A program made the translations under genes and the position numbers. From the NCBI GenBank assembly GCA_020027255.1, contig JAHRAP010000085.1, positions 1 through 6,535 of the forward strand: a DNA stretch of 6,535 nt, written 5' to 3'. Shown piece by piece: positions 1-5,997 of the stretch. How positions within the stretch are numbered: the first letter of the stretch is position 1; every line of letters begins with the position of its first letter. A model generated the notes under the pieces. The model saw nothing but the letters and a program-made list of their open reading frames with translations. It had not been told where the DNA came from and made no database searches. The stretch is from Nitrosopumilaceae archaeon (lineage in GTDB: Archaea > Thermoproteota > Nitrososphaeria > Nitrososphaerales > Nitrosopumilaceae).

Positions 1-162
1 AAACAAATAATTAAAATCGGTTCAGAATCTATAGAATTTTTAATTGATACTGATAAAAAACAGAACCTCATGCATGGATTCGATAACATTTCATTGACAA
101 TGAAATATGATAAAGACATATCACACCACGAAAAAGTTTCTAAGATTCCATCAATTTTGTAA
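1..162 (+). CDS. leuD: 3-isopropylmalate dehydratase small subunit, C-terminal fragment (bacterial-type LeuD)
   Basis: Reading frame 1 is open from the window edge to TAA at 160-162 and gives 53 residues. The segment LMHGFDNISLTMKYDKDI matches the conserved LeuD tail (as in E. coli, NGLDSIGLTLQHEDAI), and the preceding GSESIEFLIDT matches the strand before it. LeuD with LeuC isomerises 2-isopropylmalate to 3-isopropylmalate in leucine synthesis; the small subunit supplies the swivelling domain. This C-terminal extension is typical of the roughly 200-residue bacterial-type LeuD and is absent from the shorter archaeal LeuD/HacB type. The gene is cut by the window edge, so the start and most of the domain are not visible. 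Its last 23 bp overlap, on the opposite strand, the end of the nucleotidyltransferase gene. An aconitase-like swivel protein of other specificity is possible but less likely. Confidence 0.8.
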   Translation, partial: KQIIKIGSESIEFLIDTDKKQNLMHGFDNISLTMKYDKDISHHEKVSKIPSIL

Positions 163-862
163 TTGAAGAAACTAATTCTTTGTTATATGTAACCGTTGCT
201 GGAGATTCTATATCTAACCATTGCTGATTTTCAATATTGAAAGAGCTTATGTTTTTATTTCGTACTAATTTTTGTAAAATGTCATATGATAAATTGATAC
301 TTTGCCCCACCAATTTATGTATTATATCTAAAATACCAGAATTCATGATGTAAATACCTAAACATTCTTCCAATTGTAATTCGATTACCGGCTTTTCTTT
401 AAACTGTGTTATTATGTTGTTCTCCACCTGTGCAAAACCTGTTTTCTCTTGCCGTTTATTCCTAGTAGCTATACACACATAGCTGTTTTCATCAGCAAAA
501 CGCAGTTTCATTTTTTGAATATCTATAGCGCACAAGTTGTCAGCAAACCACAATAAAAACGGTTCAGATATTTGTTTTGTTGATATACAATCAAGATCCC
601 CAGCCGTTCCTTTTTGGGAGTCTTGAACGAATGTTATATTTTTTTCATATTTGGTATTATGAAAATAATTATGTATTTGTCCTCCCAAACCTTTTAAATC
701 TGTTATTATTATGATTTCGTCAATTAATTTAAAACGTGTTATGTGCCTGACAATATAATATATCATGGGTTTTCCATTACATGGAATCATAGCTTTAGGT
801 ATAAATCTAGTAAAAGGCAACCCTCGTAAACCACTACCTCCTGCTAAAATTATTGCCTTCAA
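140..862 (-). CDS. sugar-phosphate nucleotidyltransferase (NTP_transferase family)
   Basis: The 240-residue protein has the single-domain Rossmann-like fold of the RmlA/GalU/GlmU-N class, which joins a sugar 1-phosphate to an NTP to give an NDP-sugar plus pyrophosphate. Visible landmarks: N-terminal strand and loop MKAIILAGGSGLRGLPFT (1-18), PKAMIP (22-27) with the expected Lys23, GTAG (85-88), Mg-binding-type Asp108 in FADN, EKP (156-158), NSG (174-176) and WLDIESP (215-221). The usual GxGTR loop reads GSGLR, so Leu11 replaces the normal Thr. The length fits a catalytic domain only, with no left-handed beta-helix acyltransferase domain. The start is TTG (860-862), well placed because the first beta strand begins at residue 2; no Shine-Dalgarno is visible. 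It lies 2 bp after the rpsI stop, so it is probably cotranscribed with ribosomal genes. Which sugar and nucleotide it uses cannot be told. Confidence 0.85.
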   Translation of the reverse strand: MKAIILAGGSGLRGLPFTRFIPKAMIPCNGKPMIYYIVRHITRFKLIDEIIIITDLKGLGGQIHNYFHNTKYEKNITFVQDSQKGTAGDLDCISTKQISEPFLLWFADNLCAIDIQKMKLRFADENSYVCIATRNKRQEKTGFAQVENNIITQFKEKPVIELQLEECLGIYIMNSGILDIIHKLVGQSINLSYDILQKLVRNKNISSFNIENQQWLDIESPATVTYNKELVSSITKLMES

Positions 863-864
863 AT

Positions 865-1308
865 TTAACGATATGATTTTTGTTTACGTCTTCTAGCTCC
901 TGGCCCGCCAAATTTCTTTGGTTCTTTACTGCGTGCGTCTCCGCTGATTAAGTATTTATCAAAGTTAGTTATTCTTTTTCTTAATTCTTCTCGAGACGAT
1001 TTAGATAACGGATGATCTTTAGGATCTTTTTTTGATTTTGTTAAGCCTATAAGTGCTCTGGATATAACTGTCGCCACAGCTACAGCTTGACCCATAAAAC
1101 CTCCACCGTTCACTCTTACTGATATATTTATTTTATTGCGTAAATCCCCGGAAATTTCTAGCGGTGATAACATTACTTCTCGAGCTATTTCGTGCTGGAT
1201 CATTTCTATCGGTTTGTTATTTATTCTAATTTCCCCTACTCCTTTCGTAATGTATGCGTGTGCATTAGCAGTTTTTTTTGTTGCAAAATATAGTTCTTTT
1301 TTTGCCAT
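865..1308 (-). CDS. rpsI: 30S ribosomal protein S9 (uS9)
   Basis: The 147-residue basic protein has the uS9 hallmarks: FATKKTANAHAYI near the start, GGGFMGQA (68-75) followed by the VISRAL helix, and the tail GPGARRRKQKSYR, whose final Lys-Ser-Tyr-Arg is the conserved extension that reaches the P-site tRNA in the small subunit. The residue 91-105 linker is Lys/Asp-rich and solvent-like. The start is ATG, preceded by GTGAT three bases upstream (1312-1316 on the minus strand), which resembles the archaeal Shine-Dalgarno sequence. It follows rplM by 9 bp, in the conserved archaeal order rpoD, rpl18e, rplM, rpsI. In many archaea rpoN comes next; here a nucleotidyltransferase does. Confidence 0.97.
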   Translation of the reverse strand: MAKKELYFATKKTANAHAYITKGVGEIRINNKPIEMIQHEIAREVMLSPLEISGDLRNKINISVRVNGGGFMGQAVAVATVISRALIGLTKSKKDPKDHPLSKSSREELRKRITNFDKYLISGDARSKEPKKFGGPGARRRKQKSYR

Positions 1309-1317
1309 ATAATCACA

Positions 1318-1764
1318 CTAACCTACATTCTTTCCCAGTTCAGACATGTTTGTATAATACATAGGCATCTTTGTAATTTTTGTTTTGTCTAATTTTATTT
1401 TTTGTGTTTTTTTAGTTTGTATTGGAGATCCAATATATGTACGTAATCTTTTGAAAGCATTTTTACCTGAAGCTTTATTCTTTGGTAACATCCCTCTTAT
1501 CATTTTACGCATTATTGTGTCAGCTCTTCTTGGATGGAATGGACCGTGTTTAGGGTTTATTATGCTGGCAATTTTTAGATATTGTTTGTATTCTTTAATT
1601 ATGGCATTTCTATTTCCACTTATCATTATTTTCTCGCAATTTATTATTGATACATTTTTTCCCATCAATAACAATTTTGCCACACGTGAACTTAACCTAC
1701 CAGCTACTAAATCAGTTCCATCTACAACAACTGATTCTGGAATATTGTTATTAATTTCATTCAA
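1318..1764 (-). CDS. rplM: 50S ribosomal protein L13 (uL13)
   Basis: The 148-residue protein matches archaeal uL13: VVVDGTDLVAGRLSSRVAKL near the N-terminus, the rRNA-contacting GPFHPRRADTIMRKMIRGM block (74-92), then LPKNKASGKNAFKRLRTY and IGSP. It binds 23S rRNA early in large-subunit assembly. The start is TTG at 1762-1764. An in-frame TAA lies immediately upstream (1765-1767), and the next in-frame ATG would delete the conserved N-terminus, so TTG is the only sensible choice. The minus strand reads AAGGTG at 1779-1774, nine bases before the TTG, a reasonable Shine-Dalgarno. The gene overlaps the end of rpl18e by 8 bp, suggesting translational coupling. An ATG at 1760-1758 overlaps the rpl18e stop as ATGA, but it is in the wrong frame. 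Confidence 0.96.
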   Translation of the reverse strand: MNEINNNIPESVVVDGTDLVAGRLSSRVAKLLLMGKNVSIINCEKIMISGNRNAIIKEYKQYLKIASIINPKHGPFHPRRADTIMRKMIRGMLPKNKASGKNAFKRLRTYIGSPIQTKKTQKIKLDKTKITKMPMYYTNMSELGKNVG

Positions 1765-2101
1765 TTATCATAACACCTTGACCAGTAGGAAACTTATTTA
1801 TCATATATGTAAAATCAACAACCTTTCCACCAGAATACACTATCTTGTTTACCGCTGTAAGTGAAATCCCAAAAGATGCTAGGATTATTTTATGTGACAT
1901 CACTCCAGTACCAAGTACTTTACACGGACAAATTATCACATCGTGTTCTTTTGTTTGTTTATCTATTTTATTAATATTTATAACATTGTTTTTATATGAC
2001 GATTTTACCAATTTTGCAAGCTTCAACCAGATTGGTGCATTATTATTTTTATGAGCAGCTCGTAACGCTTTGATCACTGGAAAAGTTACTTGATATGACA
2101 T
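1757..2101 (-). CDS. rpl18e: 50S ribosomal protein L18e (eL18)
   Basis: From the ATG at 2101 the protein has 114 residues, normal for archaeal L18e. Recognisable parts are NAPIWLKLAKLV (21-32), the glycine-containing PCKVLGTGVMSHK block (59-71) and the strand-rich C-terminal half shared with the uL15/eL18 fold. It is a large-subunit protein. The frame can be extended to a TTG at 2113, adding four residues (MFIK). The ATG is preferred because MSYQVTFPV resembles the usual N-terminus and a TATA-like box at 2131-2142 would place transcription start near the ATG. No clear Shine-Dalgarno is seen for either. It lies 35 bp after rpoD, the widest gap in this operon, and its stop overlaps the start of rplM. 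Confidence 0.93.
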   Translation of the reverse strand: MSYQVTFPVIKALRAAHKNNNAPIWLKLAKLVKSSYKNNVININKIDKQTKEHDVIICPCKVLGTGVMSHKIILASFGISLTAVNKIVYSGGKVVDFTYMINKFPTGQGVMIIE

Positions 2102-2130
2102 TTTAATAAACAACCATTTTATACATTATA

Positions 2131-2142
2131 TGTATTTTATAA
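2131..2142 (-). promoter_or_regulatory. possible internal TATA-like promoter before rpl18e
   Basis: On the minus strand these bases read TTATAAAATACA, a good archaeal TATA-box shape, overlapping the rpoD stop. Its centre is about 36 bases before the rpl18e ATG at 2101, so a start site some 26 bases downstream would leave a leader of about 10 bases. The 35-bp gap between rpoD and rpl18e is the widest in the operon. Such AT-rich words are common in this DNA, so the call is weak. Confidence 0.3.
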
Positions 2143-2775
2143 CTCCATTTTATTAACAGTTTCTTTAAATTCTTGAAGCCTATTAAACAGTTCTTTTATT
2201 CCTTCACTGATTAATTGAATTGGTGTTAACGATCCAGTGCTTTCTACAGTTAATACATATTCATTTTCTTTATTTGTGTTAGTTAAAACTGACACATTGG
2301 ACGAATTCCATTTTGCATGACTTGTACCACGTCCTAAACGTGCATATGCTTCTACTTTTAATCGTTGTCCTATCGCTAAATCTACGATTGGTACATTTTC
2401 AGATGTTGGTTTAACATCTTCATTTTCAGAAATAAGTTCGCTTGACATTATTGTTCTTGTTTTATTGTGATCTGTAGAATCAATCATGAGAATAACTCTA
2501 CAGTTTGAACATCCTGATTCTTCATTATTACAATCACATTTTGAAGGTTCATTAAATCTTGAAATAGGTGTTTTTAAAGGTATTAAAGCTAATCTATGTG
2601 CTAATCCTTCGTCAGCCAAAACTGATGAGTTTTCAATTATATTCACGGTGTCTATGGCAAGTATAGGTATTCCATTCAAACAAATTCTTCTTAACGCATT
2701 CGCATATTGTAATGGTATATTACTCAACTTCACAGATATTGTATTTGTATCATGTTTAATAACCTCTAACGACAA
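2137..2775 (-). CDS. rpoD: DNA-directed RNA polymerase subunit D
   Basis: The 212-residue protein is the archaeal counterpart of bacterial alpha and eukaryotic Rpb3; with subunit L it nucleates polymerase assembly. The alpha motif is clear: YANALRRICLNGIPILAI (24-41), then VLADEGLAHRLALIPLKT (52-69). Residues 80-92 carry four cysteines (C80, C82, C89, C92) as CxC-x6-CxxC, which resembles the zinc loop of yeast Rpb3. The protein lacks the extra cysteine-rich iron-sulfur domain found in longer homologues such as the Sulfolobus subunit. The C-terminal half returns to the dimerisation domain (STGSLTPIQLISEGIKEL). The start is TTG at 2773-2775; an ATG three bases further up is out of frame and stops at once. 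No Shine-Dalgarno precedes it, fitting a leaderless or short-leader first gene of the operon. Confidence 0.97.
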   Translation of the reverse strand: MSLEVIKHDTNTISVKLSNIPLQYANALRRICLNGIPILAIDTVNIIENSSVLADEGLAHRLALIPLKTPISRFNEPSKCDCNNEESGCSNCRVILMIDSTDHNKTRTIMSSELISENEDVKPTSENVPIVDLAIGQRLKVEAYARLGRGTSHAKWNSSNVSVLTNTNKENEYVLTVESTGSLTPIQLISEGIKELFNRLQEFKETVNKMEL

Positions 2776-2856
2776 AACATTAAAAAAAGGTAATTTCCAA
2801 ATAAAAATCTAGCGAGAACATTCTATAAATAAATACCTGTTATTGTAACATTAATT
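2776..2856. promoter_or_regulatory. divergent promoter region between rpoD and the SBDS/exosome operon
   Basis: This 81-bp gap separates two operons read outward. On the plus strand TATAAATAAATA (2824-2835) ends 21 bases before the SBDS ATG, the spacing expected for a TATA box whose transcript begins at or next to the start codon (leaderless). Read on the minus strand, the same element is TATTTATTTATA, about 50 bases before the rpoD TTG, and a second T-rich word (ATTTTTATTT, 2808-2799) lies closer, at about 24 bases. Neither start has a Shine-Dalgarno. The two operons may thus share, or compete over, one TBP-binding region. No inverted-repeat operator is apparent. Confidence 0.6.
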
Positions 2857-3564
2857 ATGAAAGACACTAAAATATCAGTCATTAGATATGTTTATAAAAA
2901 CAATAAATTCGAAATTTTGGTTGATGCAAAAGCTGCATTCGAATATAAATATCAAAAAAATCAGAATTTTACTAACGTATTCGCCTCTGACGAAATATAC
3001 TCTGATTCTAAAAAAGGAATTAGATTCACTGTCAGTAAATTACTATCTATTTTTAAAACAGAAAATCTTGACGAAATCAAAAAAACTATTTTAGAGAATG
3101 GTGAATTGAATTTAACTACAGACCAAAGACGTATGATGGCAGAACAAAAAAAGAAGCAAATCGTAGAATTTATTGCAAAAACATTTATCGATCCAAAATC
3201 CAATTTACCTCATCCTCCACTTAGAATAGAACAAGCTATTAATGACGCCAAAATTTCTATAGATTCAAACAAAAGTGTACAAGATCAAATTAAAACAATA
3301 ACTGACAAAATACGTTTTACAATACCGCTAAAACCATCATTAAAAATCAAATTGCTAATAATGATAACAAATCAACATGCTGCTAGATCTTATTCTGTAT
3401 TAAAAACTATAGGTAAATTAATTAGATGTGATTATCAAAATGATGGCTCGCTTAAAGCAATGGTTGAAATACAAGCTGCACTAAAACCAATAGTGATTGA
3501 TAAATTGAATGCTATTACAAAAAATACTGTATCTGTAGAGGTGATAAAAGATGGAGAACGATAA
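2857..3564 (+). CDS. sdo1: ribosome maturation protein SDO1 / SBDS homologue
   Basis: The 235-residue protein has the three-domain plan of the Shwachman-Bodian-Diamond syndrome family. The N-terminal FYSH domain (about 1-85) includes FTNVFASDEIYSD; the central helical domain (about 86-160) includes TTDQRRMMAEQKKKQI and the signature PHPPLRIEQAI (118-128); the C-terminal ferredoxin-like domain (about 161-235) follows. In eukaryotes SBDS, with the EFL1 GTPase, releases the anti-association factor eIF6 from new large subunits; the archaeal protein is thought to have a related role. The length is normal. The ATG start is supported by the TATA box 21 bases upstream and by the homologous N-terminus. 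It is the first gene of the exosome operon, and its end overlaps rrp4 by 14 bp. Confidence 0.97.
   Translation: MKDTKISVIRYVYKNNKFEILVDAKAAFEYKYQKNQNFTNVFASDEIYSDSKKGIRFTVSKLLSIFKTENLDEIKKTILENGELNLTTDQRRMMAEQKKKQIVEFIAKTFIDPKSNLPHPPLRIEQAINDAKISIDSNKSVQDQIKTITDKIRFTIPLKPSLKIKLLIMITNQHAARSYSVLKTIGKLIRCDYQNDGSLKAMVEIQAALKPIVIDKLNAITKNTVSVEVIKDGER
3538..3545 (+). promoter_or_regulatory. strong Shine-Dalgarno for rrp4
   Basis: GAGGTGAT lies inside the last codons of the SBDS gene, five bases before the rrp4 ATG. It matches eight bases of the archaeal consensus GGAGGTGATC and fixes the rrp4 start, which overlaps SBDS by 14 bp. Confidence 0.75.
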
Positions 3565-4234
3565 AAGAGTATATGTTACACCTGGAGATGTAATTACAAC
3601 AGGCCCATATCGTGCAGATCAAAACGTGATATGCCAAAATAACAAAATAATATCCACAGTGGTTGGAATATCTGAAATTTATGATAATAATGTAAAAGTA
3701 ATACCATTATCTGGTATATATATGCCTAAAGTCAATGATCTTATAATCGGTAAAGTTATATCACACATATCACTTTCATGGGAATTAGATATAAATTCGT
3801 GTTACTCTGGATTCTTGCCTGCTCATGATGTGTTTGGAAGAGATTTTTCTGCACATAGTGACGAATTGTCATCCAGATTAAACATTGGTGATTTGGTTAC
3901 TGCCAAAATAGCTAATTTTGATAAAAATCGTGATCCATTAATCACTATAGCTGATCGAGATCTTGGAAAAATTAATTCTGGCGAGCTGGTAGAAATATCT
4001 CCAAGCAAAGTTCCTCGTCTTATTGGAAAACGTGGAACTATGATACAAACAATAGAATCAGCTACACATGCATCAATAATAATAGGACAAAATGGATGGC
4101 TGATAGTTTCTTGTAAAAATCAAAAATTATTATCCAAAACTATAGATGCTATTAAAATGATCGAAACACAATCTCATGTAGCTGACTTGACTGACAAGGT
4201 TAAATCAAAATTAGAATCTGATGTAGGTGAATGA
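3551..4234 (+). CDS. rrp4: exosome complex RNA-binding protein Rrp4
   Basis: The 227-residue protein shows the three Rrp4 parts: an N-terminal domain with YVTPGDVI (8-15), an S1 RNA-binding domain (about 62-135, with VNDLIIGKVI and IGDLVTAKI) and a KH domain (about 145-210) with the loop GKRG at 159-162 in VPRLIGKRGTMI. Three Rrp4 or Csl4 subunits form the cap on the Rrp41-Rrp42 ring and guide RNA into the central pore. The ATG start is supported by a strong Shine-Dalgarno five bases upstream. The gene overlaps SBDS at its start and meets rrp41 at its end, so all three are probably translated from one message. Length and domain order are normal. Confidence 0.97.
   Translation: MENDKRVYVTPGDVITTGPYRADQNVICQNNKIISTVVGISEIYDNNVKVIPLSGIYMPKVNDLIIGKVISHISLSWELDINSCYSGFLPAHDVFGRDFSAHSDELSSRLNIGDLVTAKIANFDKNRDPLITIADRDLGKINSGELVEISPSKVPRLIGKRGTMIQTIESATHASIIIGQNGWLIVSCKNQKLLSKTIDAIKMIETQSHVADLTDKVKSKLESDVGE
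4225..4230 (+). promoter_or_regulatory. Shine-Dalgarno that points to a TTG start for rrp41
   Basis: AGGTGA inside the last codons of rrp4 lies five bases before an in-frame TTG (4236) and 14 bases before the in-frame ATG at 4245. It overlaps the more upstream GTG at 4227 and so cannot serve it. The spacing resembles that of rrp4. Confidence 0.5.
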
Positions 4235-4235
4235 T

Positions 4236-4970
4236 TTGGGCAATATGAAAACTGACATGCAATTATTAAATAATGATGGAATACGTTGTGATGGCAGAAA
4301 AATAGACGAATTGCGTAAAATTACAATCAAGGCAGGCATACTAAAGAATGCTAATGGTTCTGCATACATTGAATTTGGCAATAATAAAATTCTAGTTGGT
4401 GTATTTGGACCACGTGATGTTCACCCTAAACATCTATCTGACACAAATACTGGGATATTGCGATGTAGATACCACATGTCTCCTTTTTCAGTAACTGAAA
4501 GGAAAAATCCAGCTCCGTCAAGACGCGAAATAGAAATTTCAAAAGTTATCAAAGAAGCATTACAACCGTCTGTAATATTAAAAAAATTTCCTAGAACTGT
4601 TGTGGATGTGTTTGTTGAAGTTCTACAAGCTGATGGTGGATCTAGATGTGCTGCATTAAATGCAGCTTCTATAGCATTGGCAGATGCAGGAATTCCTATG
4701 AAAGACATGGTTTCAGCATGCGCAGCCGGTAAAATTGCAGATACTATTGTATTGGATGTAAATAATGAAGAAGATCAAGCTGGGCAAGCAGATATGCCTG
4801 TAGGATATATGCCTAATCTAGATAAAATTACCTTATTGCAGTTAGATGGAATTTTGACCACACAAGAATATGAAAAGTGTATAGATGTTGCAATACAAGG
4901 TTGCAAAATTGTATATGAAATACAAAAAAAAGCACTTATAGACAAATTTTTCAAATGTGATATTAAATGA
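4236..4970 (+). CDS. rrp41: exosome complex exonuclease Rrp41 (catalytic RNase PH subunit)
   Basis: From the TTG at 4236 the protein has 244 residues, usual for archaeal Rrp41. It is the active phosphorolytic 3'-5' exonuclease of the hexameric exosome ring and can also add tails to RNA when ADP is abundant. Seen here: RCDGRKIDELR near the N-terminus, PSRREIEISKVI with the paired RNA/phosphate-contacting arginines 96-97, LQADGGSRCAALNAAS, and EEDQAGQADMPVG, in which Asp186 corresponds to the catalytic aspartate of the family. All expected active residues are present. In-frame alternatives are GTG at 4227 and ATG at 4245; the TTG is chosen because AGGTGA sits five bases before it, while the ATG fits homologous N-termini equally well. 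It shares ATGA with rrp42 at its end. Confidence 0.96.
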   Translation: MGNMKTDMQLLNNDGIRCDGRKIDELRKITIKAGILKNANGSAYIEFGNNKILVGVFGPRDVHPKHLSDTNTGILRCRYHMSPFSVTERKNPAPSRREIEISKVIKEALQPSVILKKFPRTVVDVFVEVLQADGGSRCAALNAASIALADAGIPMKDMVSACAAGKIADTIVLDVNNEEDQAGQADMPVGYMPNLDKITLLQLDGILTTQEYEKCIDVAIQGCKIVYEIQKKALIDKFFKCDIK

Positions 4971-5776
4971 CGACCATAATTGATGATTTAAAAAAGAACA
5001 AAATCCTTGGGCTGTTGAAAAACGAAAAGAGAATTGATAGTAGAGGATTTCTAGAACCTAGGTCTATGACAATTGATATCGATGTGATACAAAAAGCTAA
5101 TGGTTCAGCTCGCATTGAGTTGGGAAATACATCTGTAATTGCAGGTGTGAAAATACAACCTGATAAACCATTTCCTGATCTTGGGGACAAAGGCATTTTT
5201 ATTTGTACAGCTGAAATACTTCCACTAGCTCACCCTGATATAGAACCTGGTCCTCCTGGAGAAGATGTTATAGAATTAGCTAGAGTAGTAGATAGGGGCA
5301 TACGAGAAACTAGTATGTTAGATCTATCAAAACTAGTGCTAGAAAAAAATAAATCAGTAATAGGTATATTTGTAGATAATAGCATAACTAACTGTGACGG
5401 TAATTTATTTGATGCATGTTCGTATGCGTCTACAGCTGCCATACTCTCGTCTAATTTACCAACATGGAAATTGGAGAATGAGCAACCTGTGTTGGTAGAA
5501 GACCAAGAATCGATAATCCCTATTACCACAATCCCAGTATCTGTAACAATGGGAATACTAAATGATTACATAGTCGTAGATCCAAACGCAGATGAATGGG
5601 AGTGTATGGATGCTAGAATAACAATGATAACTAATTCTGATGGGAATATATGCGCACTACAAAAAGGTGGTTCTGGAAGCGTTACATACGATCAATTGAA
5701 AGAATGCAGTCAAATAGCAATATCAATAGGACCTAAAATAAGAAAAATTCTCAAACAATATCAAATTGATAATTAG
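4967..5776 (+). CDS. rrp42: exosome complex component Rrp42 (non-catalytic RNase PH-like subunit)
   Basis: The 269-residue protein has the RNase PH fold and the Rrp42 features RIDSRGFLEPR (22-32), PLAHPDIEPGPPGEDVIELA (86-105) with RVVDRGIRE after it, NCDGNLFDACSYAS (122-135) and a late KGGSGSV loop (233-239). It lacks the EDxxGQADMPVG catalytic motif of Rrp41, as expected: Rrp42 is the structural partner that alternates with Rrp41 in the ring and helps hold RNA. The ATG overlaps the rrp41 stop as ATGA (4967-4970), and GTGAT at 4957-4961 lies five bases upstream as a partial Shine-Dalgarno. Length is normal. Confidence 0.97.
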   Translation: MTTIIDDLKKNKILGLLKNEKRIDSRGFLEPRSMTIDIDVIQKANGSARIELGNTSVIAGVKIQPDKPFPDLGDKGIFICTAEILPLAHPDIEPGPPGEDVIELARVVDRGIRETSMLDLSKLVLEKNKSVIGIFVDNSITNCDGNLFDACSYASTAAILSSNLPTWKLENEQPVLVEDQESIIPITTIPVSVTMGILNDYIVVDPNADEWECMDARITMITNSDGNICALQKGGSGSVTYDQLKECSQIAISIGPKIRKILKQYQIDN

Positions 5777-5784
5777 AAAAACAT

Positions 5785-5997
5785 ATGGCTAAAAAATCAT
5801 CATCATTAAAAGGACTTGGATGTAGATATGGAATCAAGCTACGTAAACAATATACTAAAACATATAAATTGTTGAAATCACGGCGCCTATGCCCTGAATG
5901 CAATTCAATTAAATTTAAACGAGAGGCAATAGGAATATGGTCGTGTAATAAATGTAAATTTAAAATTGCAGGTAATGCTTACGACATTAAATTTTAA
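5785..5997 (+). CDS. rpl37ae: 50S ribosomal protein L37Ae (eL43), zinc-ribbon
   Basis: This 70-residue basic protein carries a zinc ribbon with CPEC (36-39) and CNKC (54-57), framed by the eL43 pattern GCRYGIKLRK near the N-terminus and GIWSCNKCKFKIAGNAY near the end. It is a large-subunit protein. All four zinc ligands are present and the length is usual for archaea. The ATG lies 8 bp after the rrp42 stop with no obvious Shine-Dalgarno. In many archaea rrp42 is followed by rpl37ae and then rpoP; no rpoP is found here, and the next reading frame is the Pcc1-like gene, which overlaps this one. Confidence 0.96.
   Translation: MAKKSSSLKGLGCRYGIKLRKQYTKTYKLLKSRRLCPECNSIKFKREAIGIWSCNKCKFKIAGNAYDIKF

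Noticed and set aside
55..60. A6 run, read as T6 on the minus strand, as a terminator for the nucleotidyltransferase operon
   Set aside because: It lies within leuD coding sequence, and single six-base runs are expected often in AT-rich DNA.
1758..1760. ATG overlapping the rpl18e TGA as a start for rplM
   Set aside because: It is in a different frame from uL13; the in-frame TTG at 1764 is the only start keeping the conserved N-terminus.
1385..1864. Long plus-strand open frame, hydrophobic, opposite rplM and the end of rpl18e
   Set aside because: It is antisense to two conserved ribosomal genes. Its hydrophobic, membrane-like look is what the complement of Lys/Asn-rich AT codons gives, and it has no recognisable domain.
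2486..2812. Plus-strand open frame opposite rpoD
   Set aside because: It mirrors conserved rpoD codons, has no family resemblance and no credible start signal.
4421..4708. Minus-strand open frame opposite rrp41
   Set aside because: It is a shadow of the strongly conserved rrp41 frame; the same holds for minus-strand frames at 4963-5196 and 5230-5529 opposite rrp42.
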